Assembly: GCA_024220505.1 (NCBI GenBank)
Contig: JAKZZE010000001.1
Span: 2,542,001 to 2,606,000, forward strand
DNA: 64,000 nucleotides
DNA from: Rhizopus arrhizus
Lineage: Eukaryota; Mucoromycota; Mucoromycetes; Mucorales; Rhizopodaceae
Direction: 5' to 3'
Positions 53,779-62,878 of the stretch are shown piece by piece; position 1 is the first letter of the stretch; the number at the start of each line of letters is the position of its first letter. Below the pieces are notes generated by a model. That model ran no database searches. It was not told the DNA's origin and saw only the letters and a program-made list of their open reading frames with translations. Both the position numbers and the translations under genes were made by a program.

Positions 53779-56700
53779 TAATAATCAACATAGGTTGGAC
53801 AAAGGAGAGACAGAATGTTGGTTTTTTTTTTGGGACAAATAACAATTGATTTTAAAATGTTTAACTCATCTTTTTTTGGAAAAAGCGGAAATGGAAATCG
53901 GACAAAGCAGTAATTTCTGAAACCATTGCTTAAGTTATGAATATTCATCTTCAAAATGGACAGATTTACTTAGCCCCCCACTGTGTATATTACAAAATAT
54001 GAGGTAGAATAAATTTTATGCAAAATGCTTATTATCTTATTACATTACATAAGCCGTATAGCCAATTACATTACCTGCTAGTCTATTAATTAAATAGTCA
54101 AGAAAAGCATATGACTAGTAATTACGCTGGATCGCCACAAGCTATAGCTTTGAGATGCTCCAAAGCAATTAATCAGTTTTGCTACTGTTATATATCAAAA
54201 AATTTTCATTGGTCATTAAGGATTTCAATAGAAAGTAACAGAACTTGAACAAATCTATAAACATTTATTTTCTTTCTGAAGCTTATAATAGATAATGAAG
54301 CGAAGATATAGCAATGATCCCGCGAAGAGTTCGTCAACAAAAAGAAAGACTTTAAAGAGTAAGTACCAAAATAACACATTGCGAGGTATCATGTTCCTTA
54401 CTTTTTTTTCAAAAAGTCAATTCTGATAATATATCAGTTACATCTGCTCTGACCACTTCAGTTGCTTCTGATTCACAGTCTTCTACTTCACAGGCTTTTA
54501 CTTCACAGACTCCTAGTGCTCTTCCTCCTACCTCCAAAAAGATACAGAAGAAAACAGATAAACAACTTGCTTTGCAGGACTTTAGAATGAAAGCAAAAAG
54601 CAATACAGAAAAGACATGTCCTTCTTGCGGGTTGAATACTCACTCAAGATCATCATCCAACCTTTGCCCAAAAAAGAAGCAGAAGGAACCATCTCACAAT
54701 CCTGATGAGAAAAAGGAAACTTTTGCAATCAAATCCTCCTTAAAAAATATATGTACGGGCACAAGGGTTTATGAAAAGATTGCTTCAGTAGTGGCCTACA
54801 CAACCAAAGCGATCCACGTAGGCTCACTATTCATGAACTATATTTTTTGAAGCTTTTAAACAAGGGGGAACAAGTACCAATTATTGATCATACCCTTGTC
54901 TATTCTATTTTCACTGTTGTAACTGGCAATGGCAAAAAGGTCCCTAAATACTGTCAAGATTACTTTGTTGAATTTTGCAACGAATGCCAAGTCAATGAAA
55001 CAATACTGCAATCCCTCAAGAGTATTGGATATTCGTCTGTTCTGTCTATAATGTGTAAACAATACGATGTGCTCATACACAACCATGTATATGAAAACCA
55101 TGAAAGGAGAACAACCCGCTTTTTTCTGGAAGCCTTTTCAGATATGTCTTCTCCCTTCTATTGCAAAGGATTATCAGTTGCCCAAAGAAAAGCATTCTCT
55201 CACTATGTTTATACATTAAAGCAGAAACAGCAATCAATATGGCCCTCATCTTTAGAAAGAAATCAATGTTTAGAAGAAACCATAAAGAAGATGAATGCAT
55301 TATGGAGTCGATATCAGACAATGAACTGCGATGCGGAAGACCTGTACTTCAAACCTCATGAATTCTTCAAATGGTTTTTCTATCTTCAGCAAAAGATAAA
55401 TGAGAAGGTGTATATTATGGAAGAAAAACCAGCCACCTTTGCCTCCAAGTCCTACATTTATAGGAAGCTAAAAGAACTCACGTTTACTTCAATACTCAAT
55501 AGACGAAGCTTCAAGTCTTTACAGGAACAAGTACTGCAAAGCATTAATTCAAAAATACCACTAGTGCTTGGGAAAAAATTAGAGAAGCTTGAGCCCCATT
55601 TACCTGCTCTTTTGAAATTTATTACAAGTATCCAGTCTAGAATTGAAGATGGAACATTCACGCCTGCTAAATACACGGATCGGCGAGGCTATTGCTTTTT
55701 TTCCATCTTACCTGTATACTCATTTGCGATGAAGTCAATACAAATAGATGCCCAAGCTTTCTGGCGACTGTTGCAGCAATCTGGTATTGAAGATATCCCA
55801 AAAGGTGTTAAAGATAAATCGGCTCTCTCGGACTTCTACTATAGGCTTTTTAACTTTTCCAAAATGGGATTTCGAACTCGAAAAAGCCTTTCAGAGGGGA
55901 AAAAACAATTTCAGTAAGTTAGCTTAGTTGAATTGAAAAATAAGAGCCTTAATTTAATCAAGTTATACATAGAAACATTATATATACTGATGGGTATTCG
56001 ATTTCTTTCCTTTTTTCTAGAGTGAGGAAGAAAAAACAAATAGATACTCTACTGGGAAAACAGCCTGAGGACTTCCTCGAAGATATTGAAAATGGCTGTG
56101 AAATTTGGGGAGTAGATCCTGGTGTTGCCACACTTGTAACTGCCGTCGATACATCCGGAAGGCAAAGGACTACAAGCTTGGACGAGTACTATCATCTGTG
56201 TGGCTATAATGATGCGAATTCTATACGAAAAAAGCATCAAGAACAACATAAGGCTCAGTTTTTGAAAATTTCTAATTTAAGCTCGTTGAAGACATCCAAT
56301 ATGGCAGAATTTTTAAAAGCTTGCAAAGAAAGACTAAGTTTATATGACGATATTACAAGTTACTACAATGAAAAATCTTGGTAAATAAAAACATGATTTT
56401 TTTTCACTTGTTTACTTGAGCAACATGCAAAAATCTGTGTAGGTCGTCAAAGCTGAAGTTCGAATGCTACATGAGAAAACAAAAAGGTGTTCATGAGATC
56501 TGTAAGCGCTTCATTCACGGTAGTGCCAAATACGATGAAAAAGCAACTACAGGCGTAAGAACATCTACCAAGAAAGAGAATAGATACTATCCTTCTGCTC
56601 CCATTGATCACGAAAAAAGATCCAAGAAAACCATCATTGCTTTTGGTGATGGTATGTTTGGTTCCAGCCTCCATGGAAATAAATCTGCTCCTGTACGGAT

Positions 56701-57152
56701 GATTAGGAAGGCTTTGAAAAAATATTGTGGAAAGCAGCTTGATATTTGCATGGTGGATGAATACTTAACAAGCCAAATCTGCAACAAATGCAAGACTAGA
56801 AACATAGACAATGTTGTAACCGCCAAATCAAAACGAAGAGTACATACGGTATTGCAGTGTAAGCAAAACAATTGCAATATCATATGGAATCGTGATATCA
56901 TGGCTGCTCATAACATACTGGATATATTTTTATTTGCTGCAAAAAACAAAAATCAGCGTCTTGATGCCTTTGTGCGTTAGTTAGATCCCAGTGGCCAGCT
57001 TTCCGTGTGATTGATATGACTCTCTCATACTTCTGTACAGTGTAAGTTGGTCAAGTTTTTTTTTTGGCAACCGTGTCCTAATTCAATTTTAAATTGACCA
57101 AATTTTTTTTTTCATTGGCCCAACCTAGTTTCTTTAACTGTAATAATCAACA
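53779..57152 (+). mobile_element. Candidate Fanzor-carrying transposable element
   Basis: TAGGTTGGAC at 53791 and its complement CCCAACCTA (57119-57127) form short inverted ends of about 8 perfect bp (roughly 12 of 14 with one gap). Outside the left end is TAATAATCAACA (53779-53790). An identical 12-mer lies at 57141-57152, 13 bp beyond the right inverted end. The enclosed 3.3 kb holds only the Fanzor gene. Whether the 12-mer is a target duplication is uncertain because of the 13-bp offset and the AT-rich context. Confidence 0.55.
54295..56980 (+). CDS. Fanzor (eukaryotic TnpB-like RNA-guided nuclease), one frameshift
   Basis: Four exons: 54295-54358, 54438 (or 54417)-55913, 56021-56380 and 56443-56980. 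This gives about 812-819 residues if a 1-base gap in the T run 54843-54848 is allowed for. The N-terminus is basic and Ser/Thr-rich, then a zinc motif CPSCGLNTHSR...LCP (about 54617-54670). The middle is a helical part with no named domain. The C-terminal RuvC-like nuclease has Asp in IWGVDPGVATLV (56115-56117), Glu in CMVDEYLTSQICNKC (56759-56761), a four-Cys finger (CNKC and CKQNNC) and Asp in WNRDIMAAHNIL (56894-56896). The Glu sits just before the zinc finger. The usual TnpB position (TIIAFGDG) lacks one, which matches the rearranged site described for Fanzors. Fanzor proteins cut DNA guided by an RNA encoded at the element's end. The three introns show that it is adapted to the nucleus. 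Confidence 0.9.
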
Positions 57153-57244
57153 AACTACTATCCTTCACGCACTGCTTCTCTCTCTCTCTTTCTTCGGAAT
57201 GAATTTATCCTTATTTTTTTACAGTAAACATTTTTTATTATAAT
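56981..57244. other. Right end of the Fanzor element; possible guide-RNA region
   Basis: About 147 bases between the stop and the inverted end at 57127, with two long T runs (57057-57065 and about 57102-57112) and the palindrome TCAATTTTAAATTGA (57083-57097). In TnpB and Fanzor loci the guide RNA usually comes from this position, but nothing in the sequence proves a transcript. 57153-57244 is the 3' flank of ALO1. Confidence 0.35.
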
Positions 57245-58797
57245 TTATAGTCTAGCAGAAATAGTGATTTGATTATTATTCACAACATGTCTTTTCAAAT
57301 AATCATTAAGAAAGATATTTTTGGGATCCAACTTTTCACGAACTCTTAAATATTCATTCAATTTTGGATAAGATGCTTCTAAATCCTTACGAGATTGTCC
57401 ATGTGCCTAATAAACTATTATTAAAATGAATAACTTATTACTTATTACCTTTGCCCAGTGAGGACGACCGTTGTATTCACGCATGATATCTTCATAACCT
57501 TTCCAATACTTTTTATATGGAACTGGTTTACCATAAGGTCTATACATAATCACACCAATGTAACATGTCTTACGGCCATAGGCTGGACTCAACCAAATGT
57601 CATCTTCATCTACAAATCGAATTTCAACAGGAAAGTGAACCTTGAGATCATTATTATTAATAAATTCATTCAATTTGCGTAAAGCATCTGGTCCATCTTT
57701 CCAATCAATCGCCCATTCATTTACATATTGAGGAAAGAGACAATCAAAATTGAAGACTTTGTTTGATTCATCAATAATATGAATAGGTTTACAGTGTAAT
57801 GTGTTAAACATCAACCTGGTAAGATAGGGGATCAGTGAAGTACCATAACGTGTCACATTAAGCATGGCTTGGTATATATGAAAACCATAGACCCTTTCCA
57901 TAAAATAACTTGGGGCAGATTTATATACTGGTTTCTCTGTACGATTTGCAGTCCAAACGACGCAATCATCTGTATGTGGATACCACCAAATACGCGAATG
58001 TTCGGATGAGTGAATGATAGCATCCCAATTGTTTAAAACCTCTGAAAACTTGTAGGGTTTTTGAATAGCTTCCAATTTAAAGTCGGGTTCAACCTTTAGG
58101 GTCATTCGAGTGATAATACCCAAGGCACCCAAACTACATCGTGCTGCTTCAAAAATATCTTTGTTTTCATTGGGTGAACAAAAATAAATGTTTCCATTGG
58201 CTGCAATTAATGTTAAATCCACAATCTAGATTTCAAAAAGTTATTTGAGTGGCTGAGATTAAATCGAGTTTATTTTTTTTTTTACCATTGAAGATAGGCA
58301 CTTGAAATGAGCGCCTGTTCCATGTGTAGCGGTAGCCATCACTCCAGCAACAGACTGATCAGAAATAGAGCCAAGGTTACTCAGAGAGAGACCATTCTCT
58401 CTTAATACTTTATGTAAAGTATGAAGTGACATTCCAGCTTCTACTGTCACAGTATTATTCTTCTTGTCCACATTCAAAAGACGATTCATATTGTCGAGTG
58501 TCATCATAAATCCAGAAGAACATGCTAAATCAGAAGGAGAATGTCCACTTCCTACTGCTTTCACTGGTTTATTCAATTTATTTGCCAATAAAATAATCTA
58601 AAAAATATTGTTTTAAATATTAAAAATTTTTTTTTGACAGGTTGCTTTACTACCTTTTGTACTTGTTTTTCAGTTTGTGGACTAAATAATAATTCAGGTT
58701 TACATGTAAATGTTTTTGCCCAATTTCTAAAATGATAATCATCTACTGCTATTTCCTGAAGTTCAGGCTCTAATTGTTGAAGTTCAAAGGGAGCCAT
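57245..58797 (-). CDS. ALO1: D-arabinono-1,4-lactone oxidase
   Basis: 464 residues in four exons (minus): 58797-58654, 58597-58286, 58225-57449 and 57406-57245, all GT-AG and in phase. It oxidises D-arabinono-1,4-lactone to dehydro-D-arabinono-lactone, the last step of erythroascorbate synthesis, using FAD and oxygen, in mitochondria in yeast. The N-terminal FAD domain (VAO type) has AVGSGHSPSDLACSSG, with the His that normally holds FAD covalently, and GVMATATHGTGAHF. The C-terminal ALO domain has WYPHTD and ends with RPHWAKAHG, the HWxK signature of aldonolactone oxidases, which is completed only after the last splice. Shorter than yeast ALO1 (526) but complete across both domains. The Fanzor element's right edge lies about 100 bp beyond its stop. 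Confidence 0.95.
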
Positions 58798-59049
58798 GTT
58801 TATAAAAGTAGAAGAAAAAGAATAAAAAAAAAAATAAAAAATATATCTTTATCTAAAAAATAAAGGCGCCGAATGGTTTTTTTCTTCTCTTCAATTGCTT
58901 AATATTCATCAATATCCATCTGATAAAGTAAATTGTTGCGCAATCTTTTTCTATTACTGCGTTTCCAATTCAAGGTTGTACAAGATAGTAGTGAAAAAAA
59001 AAAAAAAAGTTTGATGGACAACGCTTGTTCAGGTTTTCTATGGCTTTTA

Positions 59050-60437
59050 TTATAAATCCCAAGTAACTTTAAGGATTTCTCCTTTAATAGGACGTGTACT
59101 CTCAAATACTTTTTCATATTTTAATTTATGTCCTTGTTCATCAACAGATTTCTTCAAAAAGTTACAAAAAGGTAATATACCTCCACCTACACCAAAATAG
59201 ACAGTTTTTGCACCAATATAACTAATAGCCAAGATGAATAATCTATTCTACGATAATTCATGCTCCCCCTTTTTTTTTTCTTACCAAACACCATCAGGTT
59301 TTTTAAGTGCCTTTTGAAATACTCTTGTTAAATCAGAAAATGAATGTTCTGCATAAATAGTTTCTGATGTCACAATCATATCGTATTGACCTTGATCATT
59401 TCCCAATCTTTCCTACTCAATAGTATAAGCATATTGTTTTTTCTTTATTTTACAACTTACAGGTAATGTACTCCAATCACCAAAAAATGCTCTTGTACGA
59501 GAATTCACTTGTTGTAGCATGGTCGGTATCTGTTCAATCGCAATCTCTGCTTCTGCATCGCATGTAACAGGATCTTCTTCAATACGTTCTTCATCCTCCT
59601 CCTCCTCCTCCTCTTCTTCTTCTTCTTCACTTTCACTACTTGTATCCAATTGTGGTTCTTCTTCATTTGTTACCGCAGGCTCTTGAACATTTAAAACAGA
59701 ATTCAAGAGAATATTTGGTATACTAACATAGCGTATCACTTGCTCGTTATAATCTTGAATATCTACCTTGTTGGATTCATTACATGATAAAAGGTAAAGA
59801 GAAGGAATAGATGATCCACATCCGAGCTGATAATATTTGTTATTAATCGTCTATTACTCTAGCTTATTTAAAATACCTCTAATATTTTTTTGTTGCTCGT
59901 TTCGTCTTTAGGCAAACTAGACAAGTATTCAACCATGTCAATTGAGCACTCCCAAGTCTTAAATCCCCCTTCATACACCCCTTTTATTAAATCAGAGTTT
60001 CCACTCAGGCTCAACATAGAAATAACTTCTTTATCAGTTTCGTTGTCTGCAAAATTATCTTGCTGAGCTAACTGAAAGCGTACGTCGGCCAAGGTACGCT
60101 TATAGATTGGATAGTGTAGATTATTTATCAAAAGTCTATCGGCTTGGATCACTTGAGGTAAAGGAGAGGACTACAGAAAGATAGAAAAGTTTGTAACCAC
60201 GTCAGATACTATCTTATCCATGTCTTACTGTGATATCGTATTCTTTGCTTGGAATCTTGGGTGTCTCTGCATTATTTTCTTCAAGACTTAAATCATGAAG
60301 TGAAGATTCAAGTTGTTGGTTTTCTTCCGTTTCCTCAAGATCGAGATCTTCGCTCTATTTAATTATTGTTGGTATCAAAAGTACACCGAGATATGTCCTT
60401 CTTATTGTTATACCGTGAAATTAAATTTAAAGGCCAT
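59050..60437 (-). CDS. HPM1: Protein-histidine N-methyltransferase, HPM1/METTL18 family
   Basis: Minus strand, six exons: 60437-60414, 60354-60229, 60170-59877, 59826-59461, 59412-59285, and a last exon from about 59250 to 59050. It methylates a histidine of ribosomal protein L3 in yeast and humans. The core begins GGFKTWECSIDMVEYL, then the SAM-binding KILELGCGSSIPSLYLL built across a splice, then DIQDYNEQVIRYVSIPN. An acidic loop follows (ESEEEEEEEEEEEDEE, about 59590-59635), then FFGDWSTLP, MIVTSETIY and YFGVGGGILPF. About 370 residues. The acceptor of the last exon is unresolved: the donor after GGTGTTTG leaves two bases, and both upstream AG sites then give TGA. Either a non-standard donor is used or there is a 1-base error. 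The acidic insert is longer than usual. Confidence 0.88.
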
Positions 60438-61602
60438 TAGAACTTGGAAAAAAAAAATCCCCCCATTGATTTTGAAGCCAAGGAGGTAAAATGAGGCTTA
60501 TTATTTTCAAAGGCAGCAAAGAAAATCACAAACACTCTCAAAGGAATTCGTTCACATAGTGGCCATATTGACTACATAAACTCGTAGAAGCTCTTTCTAA
60601 CGTTGATCAAAGTAAAGAGTACGCTCAAGGTTATTCTGTATTGTCTTTTTGCTTGATCTTCAAACTATACAATAGCAAACAAAAAAAAAAAAAGATTTCT
60701 CAGGACTAAAAAAAAAAAGAGAGAGAAATAGAGAAAAAGAGAGAAAAGAAAAATGCTGATGAATCTACAAAATGATTGTGAAGCAGATATAAAATAAATA
60801 CAAGAGAAATTAAATGATAAAGAAATCTTGTGTTGCTGACAACAGACTCATTCAGATCCCACAACTTTCATTTGGTTTTAAAATCACTTATTCAAGAACA
60901 GAAGTTCCGAATATAAAATTCTTTGTATTGTTGGTCAGAGATGATAACAGGTTAATGCGAATACATAATGCGCATCAAACAATTATTTTTCCAATTGATC
61001 CTCCTGAGGCCAACGAATGCTATTGTTTATAGTAAATAAAAGAAACGAAAAATATAAACAACTCTTTTATGTCTAAATGCCACAAGAGAGACCAATTGTT
61101 TATTATCTGTGTGATAAAAGTGGGTAATGCAAGACAATTCTTTTCAATAATTCACTCAAACAATTTTCTCAAGAACTTAGCGTGTAGCAAACAAAAGTTC
61201 CTCCTCAGAAGCATGTCTAACGTAAATTATTCAAATCTTCACCTTCCAAACAAAACTTTTGCTGCCACATCAACAAAAAAATGCCTACAGTATAGTACTT
61301 TGTACCAACAAAATACTGCCCAATGATTTCTTGCTTTCATGACTATTTCTTTTGTATGTTGAACAATCACTTGGAAATCTTCCAAGTCATTCGTTTATCA
61401 GTGGAATAGATTCTTTTATAAAACACAAAAAGCCAAAAAAAAAAGGGATTTATCCTCTTTTGCTTTTCCATCATGCATGATTACAACTCTTTTAAAGGTG
61501 CAAGAAAGTTTTCTTTGTCTTCTTTTTATTAATTTACTCGGTAAAAAGAAAGTATTTATTCGCGGTTACGGCCTAAGTAAAGTAAATGAGTAAAATCCTT
61601 GG
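60438..61602. other. Spacer between eS10 and HPM1
   Basis: No gene that I can support. Plus-strand frames at 60814-61032 and 61069-61326 have no recognisable domain and no ATG context or splice partners that stand out. A purine-rich stretch (GAGAGAAATAGAGAAAAAGA) lies at about 60720-60750. Confidence 0.45.
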
Positions 61603-62200
61603 TTATACACCCGTTTCAGTCTTACCAAGACCACCACGGAATTCAGGCTTGAAGTCACCAGAAGCACCTTCCTTACGTCTGTAGTTATCACGGTCACCAC
61701 GAGGAGCACGGCCTTCACGGTCACCACCGACTGATAATGAATTTGTTAATAACTTTCTTTCTTTTGTCATTACCACTTACAGTTACGACGAGGAGCAGCA
61801 GAGGCAGGACGAGCAGTCTTCTTCAAGGTAGCGGGAACGATTTCTTGAGGCAAGTGGAGGTCTAGGGAAATATGATTTTAGCTTTCGTTCGACGGTTGGC
61901 CATAACAACTTACATTCACGGAGGTAGTCAATACCCTCATCAGTGAGGGTGTAATAGTACCATTGCCAAGAGAATTGAGTCTTAACCAAACCCTTGGAAG
62001 TCAAGGATTGCATAATCTTGATGACTTCAAGGTTAGGAACTTCAAGTTCAGTGTGCTTGGGAGCATTGTAGTCCTTGGGGGCACAAAGGGCACCATCTAT
62101 ACCTTGTGTTAACTATTCCGCATGTACACACTTCTTCTTATTTATTACCCTTGAAAAGAGCTTCGTAAATAACCTTTCTGTTCTGCTTACTGACAAGCAT
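61603..62200 (-). CDS. RPS10: 40S ribosomal protein eS10
   Basis: 147 residues in four exons (minus): 62200-62149, 62096-61914, 61861-61781 and 61730-61603, GT-AG and in phase. The N-terminal winged-helix domain (MLVSKQNRKVIYEALFK, DGALCAPKDYNAPKHTELEVPNLEVIKIMQSL, FSWQWYYYTLTDEGIDYLR) binds 18S rRNA in the small subunit head. The C-terminal tail is Arg/Gly-rich (GGDREGRAPRGDRDNYRR). Length and sequence fit fungal eS10. Codon use is more biased (for example CGT, GGT, AAG) than in neighbours, as expected for a highly expressed gene. It starts about 680 bp from the divergent gene at 62879. Confidence 0.97.
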
Positions 62201-62878
62201 TATGCTATACTCTATTTTTTTTTTTCTATTAATAAATCTCAAATGTACAAGTTGAACAAGAGGGAAGAAAGTTTGGTTTCGTTGCGATTATTTTTTTATA
62301 GTTTTATTCTTCATCCATCAATCCATCCATCCAACCTTCCTCTCTCTTTTCTTCTCTCTCCTGTCAACTTTTTTTTGGGTGAAATTGAACTTACAATACG
62401 ATGATGAAAGAGGGGGAGCCTATTGATGTGCCACTTCCTTTACCATTTGATATTTTGCCTGTATTTTTTTTTCTTATTGCCTCGCCTCATCTTGAAACTC
62501 AGTGCCCGGACCAAGCAACAGTTCGAAAAATCACGTGACGTGATCCCAGATGAACCTGAAAGGGTACCAGCCAATCAGACATACTGTTGATTTTTTGATT
62601 TTAGTCTAAGGAGGGGGGGAGGAAAGAAAAGAGAAGGACCATGCTTCTCCTCATTAAGATCTGCTAAAGATGCTGTTTGTTGACACACTAATTTTACCAC
62701 CTGCGATTTTGTAAGGCAAATGGAAAACTATTGAAAAATAATAATGGAAAGAAGTCGTGTTACTTTATTTAAACCACCGAATTTATACAATTGAAACTTT
62801 AGACGCAAGAAAAAAGCTATATATTCTTTCCCTCGTGTTTAATAATACTTTTCTTTTCTCTCCTTCACTCTTTTATAA
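62201..62878. other. Divergent promoter region between eS10 and the 62879 gene
   Basis: Contains pyrimidine-rich tracts (CTCTCTTTTCTTCTCTCTCC near 62340) and TCACGTGACGTGA (62552-62564). The latter overlaps an E-box CACGTG and a TGACGTGA half, a plausible binding site for bHLH or bZIP factors. No gene is seen. Confidence 0.5.

Noticed and set aside
54835..54856. Programmed -1 ribosomal frameshift in the Fanzor gene
   Set aside because: The sequence around the T run (TAT ATT TTT TGA) is not a clean X-XXY-YYZ slippery site in the zero frame, and no clear downstream stem was found by eye. A simple indel is more likely.
60814..61326. Two short plus-strand frames between HPM1 and eS10
   Set aside because: No recognisable motif, low-complexity surroundings, no sign of exon structure.
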